A stretch of 64,000 nucleotides of DNA. It comes from Bryum argenteum. Taxonomy: Eukaryota > Streptophyta > Bryopsida > Bryales > Bryaceae. The stretch covers positions 32,917,864 through 32,981,863 of the forward strand of contig CM073322.1 of NCBI GenBank assembly GCA_037043015.1, in the 5' to 3' direction. Positions 25,261 through 37,661 of the stretch are shown here, piece by piece (positions within the stretch are counted from its first letter, which is position 1; every line of letters begins with the position of its first letter). Both the position numbers and the translations under genes were made by a program. The notes below the pieces were generated by a model. The model worked only from the letters and a program-made list of their open reading frames with translations. It was not told the origin of the DNA and searched no databases.

Positions 25261-25564
25261 TTGAAAGGCATGCAAACTTGAAAGAGCCTCTAAACACTTT
25301 CTGTCCATTTCGTTGCTTTCAGGTTAAAGTCCTCTTTGGGAGGTCTAGACTTCAATTAGCAAACTAACCTAATTAAAAGCATTTGAAGAATTTGCATATT
25401 TATTTGGTGATGAACATGAAAAAGAATAGACAATTAGTAATGATAGAAAAGTCCATCGTAATTGGTATCACAATTATTCAACACCATATGAATTTGTTGT
25501 GGAGATAAGTGCAATGTCAATTTCTGATTCTAGACATTTTTGGTGCAAAGTTTAAGTTTTCACA

Positions 25565-26002
25565 CCCTAAGCGGGCACCCCAAAAAGAAAAATAAAGAAA
25601 AAGAAAGAAGAAGATTATTTTGAATATATATAAAAATTTCACTTATTTTGTAAAATGTCTAAACCCACATTTCTACCCATTTCCAAGTGACCCAAGTCAA
25701 AACTTTCTCAAGTTTTACAGGGGTAACCTTGAAAATCTACAAGCTCAAGCTTTGAAGTTTTAAAGAATTCCAAAAAAAGGCTTTCGCACAAATTTTGGAT
25801 GTTTGGATCTTGCAAATGATAAACATACAACGGTCAATTTTTGGACTAGTGACTAAAAATAGTTAGAAAATGAACGATCTTATGGTTGTAAATCTAAAAA
25901 GAGTTAGAATATTTGGCTCACATTCCCGGGAGTGCACTGAGGTAGAAAATTGTAGAGTGTAATGAGCTTTCAAGCTCCAAAACACACAAGGAAATTTAGG
26001 GG
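25565..26002. mobile_element. TTAA-flanked element, subfamily II (left part decayed)
   Basis: The right end ATTTAGGGG is followed by TTAA at 26003-26006. Internal blocks (CCAAGTGACCCAAGTCAAAA, GGGGTAACCTTGAAAATCTA, GATCTTGCAAATGATAAACA) align with the copies at 16967 and 62860. The left terminus is not clear. CACCCTAAGCGGGCACC at 25562 may mark it or lie inside. Confidence 0.45.
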
Positions 26003-26579
26003 TTAAAGTAAGTCAAGTGTCCACTCATATATACATAAAGCTATGAATAAGTGGATAAACGGATACGAAGGCGCTCGTATCCACCTTATTATTAAACAAG
26101 TGATGAACTTATGTTTGTAAACAATCATCTTCAAGTTTGAGAGCATTTCCACCCGAGCAGTGAAAACAACTGCTTCCGTGCGCTTTCTCGAAATAAGAGT
26201 CCCAAAAATTGTTACAACCCTACACATAATCGCAATGCATGTGTTCCCAACATGGTTCCCCACGGTCCCACACCCTCCCTATCACAAGTGTTTCCAGTTG
26301 TTGATCTTCTCCTGTCATTAATATTTGGCACTGTCTGTCTTTCGTCTTGATGTTGAAAACAACTTTTGAAAGAGATTGCAAAGAGATATCCGTGCACGCT
26401 AAGAGAACATGCATGTAGTTGATTTTGAGCATGCCCCGAAGATGAATAGCGTTATGTGCTTGCACGGTCGCACTCTTTCTTTAAGGCAAACCCTTAATAG
26501 TTGGAACTCCTAATATTTTCAGATAACAGGTGGCTATGCTCTAAGTCACCACTTCTAGGTTATCATGTCAACCCTAAAA

Positions 26580-26938
26580 AGGGTCCAACAAGGGTGAGCT
26601 TAAACTTGCCCAGCGAGCTGGTCACGGAGCCCGTCGACCCTACCTGCCCGCCCGATCCCCTGCCCGGCCAGAAAATCCATTTTTTTGTTTTTTGCATTTT
26701 GGAATGCCCTTTTGTGTTTTTTTAAAAAATTTGACCATAGAAATGGGGTCTATGACCCCATTTTACCTTGGGGTGGGTCTTGTGGAACTATGAGTGACAT
26801 CAACCATTAAAAAATTAGGGGGCAAATTAACCCCAATTTTTATTTTGGGGCAGGGATTTTTGCCCCACGAGAGGCTCCGTGACCAGCTCGCTGGGTGACT
26901 TTAAGCAGATCCGTCCAACAAGACTAAGTTCAAGCCAG
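26580..26938. mobile_element. TIR MITE, about 350 bp
   Basis: A block of about 50 nt at the left (TCCAACAAGG...GCTTAAAC...CCCAGCGAGCTGGTCACGGA) returns inverted at 26868-26930 (TCCGTGACCAGCTCGCTGGG ... GTCCAAC). The centre contains a second palindrome around ATGGGGTCTATGACCCCAT. Non-coding and GC-rich relative to its flanks. Confidence 0.6.
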
Positions 26939-27929
26939 GGGCTTGAGTGATAGTTTGAGACTCTTCTCCCAAAAAACTGTCTGCAGGCATGAAAGTAGAA
27001 TACAAAATGTGGATTCCAAATCTCCTTCTCCTCCAAAGCAAGTCTTGGGACCTGGAGCTTCCATGCTATGGGACCATGCTACCAACCTCGCTATTATGAC
27101 TTCAATGGCAGCACAGGCCCACAGCATGATGCCATACTCTCGTGTGGATGGCATTATAGATTAATTTAACAATTGCGTGGTCTTCCAACTCAATAGAATA
27201 TTATCATACCGTTCGTATGTATGGAGATTCATTATGTTTCCTTCACAATTCTCTCAAAACAATCTAAAATTAAACATTTGGTTTTAGGTGGTGTTCAAAC
27301 CTTGTATATTGAATAACAATTTAAACAATCCTAATTCTAAGATCCACTTCAGTGTTATTGCAATCGCAAGAAACATGCAACTTATACCGCGTGTTGTTTT
27401 GTAAGCATTGTATGATATTTGAAGACTAGCGATAGATATATGGAACAAGTTCTTAATTACATTGGTTGGAAAATCATACATTTTAGTAACTTTGTGACAT
27501 GGAATCTATTCTTGCAAGTCATGCATACCCCTTGGACTATATGCATCAAAACACTCTCAACAATAGTACCAATGCCAACAACAACAAACGCTCATTATTT
27601 CCATGAATGAAATTACTAAATACATTTTGGGAGTTTTCATAAGTTGAAGTTTTCATAAGTTTCATAAGGTGTCAACTCTTCATGCAACCTAAATATTTTC
27701 ACCGTCAATCAATAATAGCAATACATAAAATATAGTATTGTGTGGGTTAGAACCGTTCTTGAACCTCGTTAGCCAATGTGAAAAAAACCTCGTTTACGGT
27801 GGAAGTATCTATACTTGGGCGTCCTCCGAAAGGCGTGCCCTACAAATGCACCCATGTGCATGCTAGGCTTCACCTATTATTAGACAGACATGAATCTATT
27901 TCAAAACAAAATTGAACTTAAGGCATTCA
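26939..27929. other. Intergenic, no gene seen
   Basis: AT-rich with short ORFs only. No repeat borders recognised. Confidence 0.4.
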
Positions 27930-27933
27930 TTAA

Positions 27934-28890
<957 letters not shown>

Positions 28891-29360
28891 AATCAATAAG
28901 CACAAGCTATGAAGGGATGACTTGAAATAGTGCATGGCTTTGGGAGTGGACCATGCACATATATGAGTGTTTAGGTTTGTTAATCTTCCACAATTCAAAA
29001 GATATTCATATAATATCAACAAATCATGATTCCAATTTGGTTAACTTTCTTTCTTGATTGCCAATTACCTTTCACATGATCAACACCTAAATCCTACTAC
29101 GAATAAGCAAAAATCCTCAATTACACAATAATAGGAGTTGATACCCATGAATAACCTAATTAAAGTCCCATGTAAGTAGGTCAATTAACTCTTAAAGGAC
29201 CAAGACCCCAAAACTTTACTACAAAACGACTCTATAAGAAGTCTTTGATTCTCTAGGAATCAAAAGGATGAACGCTTGGATTAACAGCTTTCTAATCTTT
29301 GCACTTCCTCTTGATTTGATATAACTCATTGAACCACCCCTCCCCACGTTCTAATAAGAC

Positions 29361-29514
29361 AATGTATCCAATAGCAACACTATTTCTAATAAAATAGTAT
29401 ATACTATAAGCAACAATCATTTTAAAGAGAGCTGTAAAACAATGTAATCAATAGCAACACTATTTTCAATAGAATAGTATATACTATATGCAACAATCAT
29501 TTTAAAGAGAGCTG
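29361..29514. repeat. Tandem duplication, 80-bp period
   Basis: Two units, 29361-29434 and 29441-29514, share AATAGCAACACTATTT, AATAGTATATACTATA and CAACAATCATTTTAAAGAGA with few differences. Confidence 0.8.
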
Positions 29515-30967
29515 ACGTGATGTAAACAATTTGCATGAGGACACATGTCGGTAGGTGAGGCTTAAAATAGTCACAATATATAGAGTACAGATGTGGATGC
29601 TGTTAGGAATCATACGATGGTCCTCTACAGAAGGACATGCAATAAGTGATACGGAGCCAGAACAAGTGGCGTTGCAATCCTTGGAAGAGAGAGGTGCTGT
29701 AGTAGCTTACCTTGAGCTTGACTTCGAGGGATGAGAACAGTACAGTGTCTCAAGGCTGACTCAATTCTATCCCTGCTTCTCTCTCCAAATCCTGGGTTGG
29801 AACGTACCTTTCATGCGGAATGTATGCGCATCTTCGTGTCTGTTACACACTTTCTGGGCAGTGTAACCACCAAAACCTCATTCCGTGATAGTATTGTTAT
29901 TATCCACTGCCATAAATAACAAAGCCCCATTTTCACTTGGAGTTAGCGTCACATGGCAGAGGTAGGAAGCAACATGTTTCCACTTTAAAATCCTGCTGGA
30001 TGATAAGATGAGATGAACATAAACAACAAATTGCGCTGTTTACTTCCGGATAGAAGCGGAGATGCTTCATGAATAGTAGATAAGGGAAAAACCTAGATTG
30101 TACAAAGGCAGCGTTTTGAAACTACACAGATTTGTATAGTTTCTGCAGGCCCTGTGTTATGCACCAGCCCTAATTCGTTCATCTACTTTTCACGATCCAA
30201 TTTCGGAAGAGGTAAGAACTCACGATCCTGCATTATATCACTTTCTAAGTGCAGGCCACCGTATGTGGAGCCCTGAACATACATAACATCACTCGGGGCA
30301 TGCGAAATCACGAAATTCATCATCACCGAACGTGAAGTGGTTATTTTGGTTCAGGCACGAGTGAGCTACCTACCATAGTGTTCGGTAACTACAATTGGAA
30401 ATGGGCCACAAGGAAACAACGTTACAACCGAAGCTATTTACTCTAAGGATTATGTATGACGTAGAATTGGATACGATTCTGTGGTATACAGTGGTCTACT
30501 AGTAACAAAACCTCAAGATATAACAGCTGTTCGTTATAGCAGCATACATGTTTGTGATGAATGTTGCGTTAAAAACGAAGTTTCCTGATGAGAAGCAAAT
30601 TCTGTCCACGATGACAAAGTCATGTTAGAAGACTGGATATTTGTTGGAGAATGATGTAGAAATCAAATCAAATCAAATATAAAAAATGATGTTTGGCTGG
30701 AAGCCATGCTTCTCAAATACTGAAGCGTAACAATAATTCGTCTTACAAATCCTCCACCATGGAATGTATAATGCGAACTAAAGCTATAAGAATCAGAAAT
30801 CAATGTTGTTACAGGAATTACTCGTTCCCTTGATTTACTAAAGGGACAGGATTACACTAGATCGCATCTACAAGTGGGTAAATCTAGTGCAGCAGTTCAA
30901 ACCTACCAACATCAAGCCTCCGAAATTTCTTTGTCCTCCGACTTCACAGTGGTTGCGAACCTGGTTG
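29515..30967. other. Intergenic and squalene synthase 3' flank
   Basis: The region just left of 30968 should hold the 3' UTR and polyadenylation site of squalene synthase. I see no clear AATAAA in a telling position. No other gene is supported. Confidence 0.4.
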
Positions 30968-33900
30968 TTACCAGTTGTTGTAAAGCATGTACATCATGAG
31001 GCCCAGGAGCGCGAGTACCAGAAGTATCTGCAACTCACCAACATAACAGCCATCAGTGCAAATCTTACGAAACAATCCAGATTCTTTCCAGCTTAATTTC
31101 TTCGTAAGACCAATCTGAGAAATTAAGCTGAACACGAAGACCACCATGACATCAGACATATTCAAATGACCTAAAGATACAATGACATACGTACCAGAAA
31201 GAAGTCCAGTCCAGTCTCTTGGTCTATTGTGAACACTCGCCTGCAGACATTGCGAAGACTAATGGTTCAACAAGTTCTCACAAGGGATCATACTTGAAAG
31301 TATTTGGCTGATTGTCCAGTTCAGAGCACAAGTGATGCATATGCAGAGAACAGGCAGCATTCAGTCAAAAAGAGCTGAGAGAACTCTTCTGTAGCATGAG
31401 GGAAAGAACGAGGGACACGTACGGCTCAAGTAAGTGAGAATCACAAAACTCCTGGATATCCTCGACATGTTTCCGCGTTAAAGCTGATGAAGCGTCCTTA
31501 TCATCAATCTGCTCCACATATTACCTCTATCAACTTAGAAAATACTGCACAGTCGTATATAAACAGATGCCAACATGAACATGTACTTGGAGCAGAATGA
31601 ATGGCCAAATTAAAAGTGTGGCAGACCTTCTTCGCAATCTTTGCGGAGAAATCATAAAAAGTCCCATATACATCGCCCATTGTCTTGGTCAGCATAATTT
31701 TGGCAGTTATTCCTGCAATGAAAACGATCAAGTTTGAAAACCATCCAGAGACTTGAAAAGCATCCTTCCGTAAGCGCGAAAGTCCGGTAAAGAAGAAAAG
31801 ACTAACCTCGTCTAATCTTTACAACTCCTCTGAAGACGTTGATATTATTGTAGCACTCAGCAAGTGTTCCAATCGCCATTATCTGCTCAGTCGATAAAGT
31901 ATAGGAAGAAATATGAGTACTAGAATACCTCGACACTGGCCGTCCAGCTACATATAGCAATATTATGTTACACTCCTTGTGATTATTCCAAAGTACATAC
32001 AACTAGTTTCCGAAACGATATTGTCACACCTGAGGAATGGCACAAAATCGCAAGTTGTCTTCATCTTCAATGGCCGCCATGTACCTAAGACAGTCTATCG
32101 CATGCGCCAGTGCATTCGTGATCATTGCATTCAGACAGGCCACAGCATTTTCTGAGTTGTCCTCATGCTTTAAGTCCTGTGTATTCCCATTGTCATCAAC
32201 ATCAGTTACTACTCGCATACCTCTACGTTACTTGCAAGCGAAATCTATTCCAATTGGCATACTCACCTCAAGTCTCGTTGCGAACTTGCCCCAAATCTCA
32301 TGTGGCCAAAACATTCGAGGACGAGGAATCTCATTTATGTCCTCAAGATAATCTCGAATGATGTTAGTTTTCTGCATGAGGCAAGGAGTAGTCAGAAGCG
32401 AGACCTTTTCACACAAGGACTCACGATGTAGTGAAATCAACATAGAATGCTTGAAGGTGCCCAACAACACACTTCACATGTTATAAAGAAGTACCTGAAG
32501 AAAGAGGCCCATGGAGTTTGAGAGATCGTCGGGTTGAAAAACCTCAAGACCAGAGGCATGAAATAGGCGAGACAAACCTAAGCCTACAAGGCCAGCAACA
32601 TAGTGACAATATTCGTCGTAATCCTCCACTGTAATCACCTGTGTGGAGCATACGAGCTAAATCAGCTCTAGATCACATGATAATGTAAAATGAAGCTGGA
32701 AGTTACCAAAAGCATATTAAGCGAGTCATGGAGCAATAACAACAACAATGATAATGATAATCCAGAGCCTGACAAACTGAAACGACCATAAGTTCCTATT
32801 GCACCGCGTACCTCAGATTCAATGAACTTCGCCATTCCATTTCCCATGCGGCCAGTCATTTCCGCAATCACACTCTGAAAGCTGATTGATCATGAACCAC
32901 GTTCTCAGCATCAGGTTTCAAGTCTCTTCATACACTGCCTTTTAACGCATAACAGATCTGATATAAGCAATGCAATCCATGTACCAACGAAGTCGACCCT
33001 TATCAAAGACAACCCTATCGAGAACCATACATTTTCAAATAGTGAATGTTGCGACTAAGTACGTGTTGCAATAGCCTCAGCGCCTCGATACCCAAATGTG
33101 CAATGGAAAGCAAATGGCTGACTGTAGTAGTTTTCACGACATGATTCTATGTAAGAGAATGCTACTTCTGTCTATGCAACACACTATTCCCCAATAGCTT
33201 CAATTTAGGTGAGCTCAGATAAGGCCTACAATGTTTAGAGAGAAAAGAGTGAAAAAAGGCAGGTACCCCTCGTCAAGATTCAAGAAGGCATTCGACACGA
33301 ATTCGAATTTGTTCATCAACTCCTTGTAATCCTTCTCCCCACCTGTCGATGATCATCAAGTCTTAGGCAGGTAGATTCGATATGCAACAGAAACGAAAGA
33401 TACCCTCTTTCGACAAGTTCATCAAACTAAGCATTCTTTCCACGCATTAAATAAGCGGTTTCCAAGACTGGCAACCAACAATAGCACTCAGCTAATGGGA
33501 CGACCTATCTCTAAAGCTGAGATATGTGGAGGTTGATACACTTACAAGCAAATTTCCACGAGGGATCATAGATGTGCTTGTTGAATGACTTCAGTATGGG
33601 AACCTTGATCTCTACTGGAATGGCCATGTCATCCTCTGCCATACATCAAACAATCAACTGGCTCAAGTGTTGCACAAAGATAATAAGGTATATGATAAAT
33701 GCCACACGCGCCAAAGTAGATTGCGTATTTAACACGTTGTAGAAGATCTCACCGACAGTGTCAAGACCTCGCAACACCAAGTAGAAAACGCAGATCTGCA
33801 AAGCACCACAAACGTCTTTCTTTCATTAACTGGAATAGCCCAAGAGCCCCAGAAGGAAGCTCACTTACGTTCAACTTCTTTAACGTGTTATCAACACATA

Positions 33901-34507
33901 CTATGTAACTTCTTCTCATTTACTGCAACAATCATACTATATTACTTCCTCAGTGAATCTGGTGGCGAATCTTGGATTTCGGATATTCCCAGCAGGATCG
34001 ACCCAAACTAAATATCTCAGACATTAATGCATTAATCCCCATCATAAATAAACCCTAAACCCTTGTAAATTTCAATGTCTCCGCAATTGGATTTTGACCT
34101 AAATTAATGGAAAGCTCTGTTCGAAGTCACAGATCATCTCTCTAAGCGCAGAAAAAGACTGCGTTCCCCTTAAGAACCAAGAGGACTTTACTTCGCAGAC
34201 AGAAGCTAGTTCTCAATACGAGAAAGGTACTTGATGGTCAAGAACGGGCGGCATTGTTTCGCATTAACGAATGAGGAAAGAGCAATCCCGTTAGAAGGGA
34301 AGAGAATCTGACCGCATCACGAAGCTCGGGGCGCAGCTGCTGAATGACGATAGAGAAGCTGCGGGAGACGCGCGTGAGCATGCGGTAGCAGAAGGCCAAG
34401 TTGGGGTCCTCGGGGATGGCTCGCTGCGCCTGCATTGCAGCGATCTTGAGCTTGACGAGCGGAGGGATCTCGTCCGGGTGCCGCAGCAACGTCCCCAACA
34501 TCCCCAT
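30968..34507 (-). CDS. SQS: Squalene synthase (farnesyl-diphosphate farnesyltransferase)
   Basis: It couples two farnesyl diphosphates through presqualene diphosphate to squalene, the entry step to sterols. It sits in the ER membrane by a C-terminal helix. The twelve-exon model is 34507-34313, 33795-33753, 33635-33546, 33342-33267, 32872-32812, 32638-32495, 32371-32267, 32176-32030, 31882-31807, 31712-31627, 31508-31419, 31114-30968, about 419 aa, close to the usual plant length of about 410. Phases agree throughout. Visible: [11 protein letters not shown] (near 48-58), the first Asp-rich motif DTVEDD (77-82), [17 protein letters not shown], the second motif [12 protein letters not shown] (206 on), [10 protein letters not shown], and the tail anchor [16 protein letters not shown]. 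The exon 4/5 join lacks about three residues seen in relatives (YQxVIA), so a micro-exon or alternative junction may be missed. The last two exons are the least certain. Confidence 0.93.
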
Positions 34508-35100
34508 GGCTGGCAAAAAACCCTCCACCCACACCACCCGAATCCCACAACCCAACCTTCCGCTTGCTTCTTCCTTCCTTAGCCAACAATCTGTCTGTAA
34601 TTGTGGCGATCCGGACACATACAAGTTTTGTGTTGCTTCACGTGGCTCAGTTATGTTCCGAGATGCTCCGTGATGGTTCACAACGAATGTACTGGCACAA
34701 GGACAATCGCTGTGCTAGGCCTCACATGCTCAGGGACGCTATATTCGGGAACACTGGGGATCTTCTGGAACAGACGGGCTGGCCATGCTTACATTACGTT
34801 ACCCTCGCTGTCAAGTCTTTATATTCTTTTGTTAAGTTACTGTCTGAGTACCTTGGGGGTCCCTTCTGTGATTGTCTCTTGGGACGAGCCTACCCAGGTC
34901 CTTGTAACCTTCCTATTGAAAATGATGGACTCTTTCCAATCAAATAAATGATTAGCCATTTAAAAAAAATTGAGTTAATGAGAAATTTTGTTCACCCTTG
35001 TCATAGGGAACACTTGCTTCCATAAAAATCATGACAAGTTCCATGTAGGTTGTAAACACAACATGGCTCCAAAACAATTGGGCTTGTCCAAGTTAAAGTT
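34508..35100. other. Squalene synthase upstream region
   Basis: It should hold the 5' leader and promoter of the minus-strand squalene synthase. A CCAAT word lies at about 34935-34940 on the plus strand. I see no unambiguous TATA box. The minus-strand frame stays open a short way above the chosen Met, but that Met matches family N-termini (MGxLGxLLRHPDE). Confidence 0.35.
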
Positions 35101-35104
35101 ATAT

Positions 35105-35250
35105 TTTTTAATAAATAAGATCACCAGTCCCATGTGGGGTTGACGTGGATAAAATGTCCGTTCAATCTACCCTTGATGGTATACCCACGTGCCATAACAA
35201 CAATGCATACAACTACTAACCCCTCTCAGGGTGGACACTATAACCACAAG
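35105..35250 (-). mobile_element. SINE fragment, minus strand
   Basis: A diverged, inverted piece of the neighbouring SINE. GTTGACGTGGATAAAATGTC, GGTATACCCACG and CTCTCAGGGTGGACACTATA correspond to parts of the 3' half of the copy at 35332-35688 and of the 25149 copy. Borders approximate. Confidence 0.45.
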
Positions 35251-35331
35251 TAGTAACCAGATATTTTATTATATAGGTTGTCATTTGATTGTTGGTTTTC
35301 TACAAACAAGTATATATGTAGGTTATTGATC

Positions 35332-35688
35332 AGGCACCACAACCCTTGGCTCGGTGATTAGGGCTTAGGCCCCCAATGAGGAGGTTGTGGGTTCTATTCC
35401 CCATGCCGGCGAGGTGCTTACCACTATAGTCCACCCAACTATTGTGGGAGGTCCTTGGACTTGGTTGTAAGGGTACCTCAAAGCCCTTTGGGGGGATACT
35501 ATGTCAAGTATCTTCAAGGCATTAGTAACTAGGCTAGAAACTAGCGTAGTTATAGTGTCCACCCTCGAGAGGGGGAAGTAGTATTGTTCCAATTTCCCCT
35601 TGTCCGATGGCCATCGGGATATTAGCATTACGAACAGATACTTCAGTCATGCTGGCCCCTTAGAAAGGGACCGGAGTTTCTATCTATC
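35332..35688 (+). mobile_element. tRNA-derived SINE with intact target duplications
   Basis: The 357-bp unit is flanked by the exact 13-bp direct repeat TAGGTTATTGATC (35319-35331 and 35689-35701). The head is tRNA-like: box A is TGGCTCGGTGATTAGG and box B is GGGTTCTATTCCCC. It ends in a (TATC)n tail instead of poly-A. There is no ORF. Exact target duplications indicate a comparatively recent insertion by the L1-type mechanism. Related pieces lie at 25149-25260 and 35105-35250, so this is a dispersed family. Confidence 0.85.
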
Positions 35689-35701
35689 TAGGTTATTGAT
35701 C

Positions 35702-36308
35702 CAATTGGTCGTCACATTGTTGAAATTACGGGGATGTTTGATAAAGATATAGTTGCGTGGTAACGGTGGTCCGAGTTTAAATCACTACAATCTCGTTTGA
35801 GCATCGTTTTCGCACAACGGTGCTAAGCGTTGCGAATTTTCATTTTTGAAACCAAGATTTAAAGGGAAATGTCATCAAAGGGAACACTTGCGTAAACAGA
35901 TTTCAAATAGAGGAACAATCACAAAATATTTGCAACGAGGGGAAAAGAAAATGTTTCATTGTTGATTCATGCCCAAGAAGACGTTGTATACCAACTTCAC
36001 TTGCTTAAATGCCAATCCTCTTCACCTTAACGATAATTTTATTTACACATTGCAAAAATTGCACTTGTTCCCTTATTTGGAAATAATCTATAGAAGTGTT
36101 CTTGTATATGACAAATCCCTTCATGGGGTTGGCAATATGTTGTGAACATAGAAGGGGAATGGTTCAAACTTGTCTTGTTTCCATATTAACCGGCTCGTAT
36201 ACAGCGATAACTTAAACAAATGTGATGGCAAACTAACCTCTAGTATCTTTACTATGGTTGATGATTGTAGTGACCAAGAGAAGGTATCTCCTATTATATA
36301 CTCTTATG

Positions 36309-36344
<36 letters not shown>

Positions 36345-36824
36345 ATATATATATATATAATGTTTTTTATTTAATACTTTTTAATGAGAATGATCGATAA
36401 CACCCAAAAATAACAATTATTCAACTTAAGATCACAATCATTCTGTATATTTTGAACTTGATTTCCCAAAACTACTATATATTTTATGTTTTCTTCACTC
36501 AGTATGATGGATGAGACATTGAAGGAAAACACTGAGGGAACAGATAATCAAATTCACAGACATTACTTCTTCGTACTCTTCACAATAAATTCGTCATTAC
36601 ATGTCGCTTTCTAAAAAAATAGACTCTGGCTGCCACAGATTATACGAATTATGGCATCACAACCTGAGACTCAACCTGAGACTCCACTATTTCTCATTCA
36701 TGCTGATCTGTGGAGAAAAGTCTGGATACCTTGCTATACTATATGTCGGTAAGTAAACAGTCAGAACGAGCATGCAACCACTTTGTAATTAACAAGCCTA
36801 AAACCAACAACCAAAGTGTGACAG
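35702..36824. other. Intergenic, with (AT)n tract
   Basis: No gene seen. An alternating AT tract runs at about 36316-36358. Just inside the left end of the inverted repeat (36880-36916) an 18-19-bp word CGCCCATAGAGACGAGGC is present twice, whereas the right arm has it once. Confidence 0.5.
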
Positions 36825-37661
36825 CAAAATCTCCTGCAACTCTCCTGAGGATGTGGAAGATCGATCCCCCCGCCCATAGAGACGAGGCCCGCCCATAGAG
36901 ACGAGGCCCGCCCATACCCTGTATTCACAGCATTCATTGGGCACTTCCCACAGCTCCTACTTGCTCCACCCAACGAAATCGCCAACACAGGAGACTCTAA
37001 GAGCAGCAAACCGATACAACACTACAGAAAACATATACACATGAACTGGGCACGACTTACGAGTATACAGAAGCTCCAGGCTGTAAGAAACAGTCCCTGA
37101 AAAAAGCGTGACAAAACAATACTAAACTCAACTGATTCATTCAATGTAGAAGATGGAGACTGGTGAATGCACCCAGTTCAGTTCCGTGAGCAAAATTTGT
37201 ACCAAGCTGCGAGCCGTGAGAAAATAGAATGAGTACAGGAAAATTTGAGTGGAGTGCGGGCACCAGAATCAGTTTCCTCCGCTACAGAGTCAGTAACTAT
37301 CGCACCCCGTCCTCAAAAATTATCACCCTACAGCAGGGCCCCTTGCTTGGCATCGAAGTCGAACGTCTAAAGTTAACGGGAGAAGAAAATATAGATCCAA
37401 GGTTACAGAGAAGACAGGCGCCCACCGCTACACATCGTAACCGTTGTTGCCACTCTCGGCTCACAGCCACTGAATGCACGAGGCCACTCAAATACACTAT
37501 GAGGAAAATCCAAGGGTCCCTCCGAAGACCACTCTCTAATGGTCTCTGCAAAACTAACTCTCATAAAAATGTGGGTCCCCAAAATTCATTGCGAAAAATA
37601 GCATTGAATGTACCTACACTACGCTTTTCGTTACGGAGCTTCGTCGTTTAAAGCCCGTCAT

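Noticed and set aside
36120-36170. Possible further SINE piece (CATGGGGTTGGC...)
   Set aside because: Only a few short matching words. Not enough to distinguish from chance.
37229-37651. 140-codon ORF conserved in both arms (also 47369-47791)
   Set aside because: The identity reflects near-identical DNA of the arms, not protein selection. It is antisense to the eIF4B 3' UTR region.
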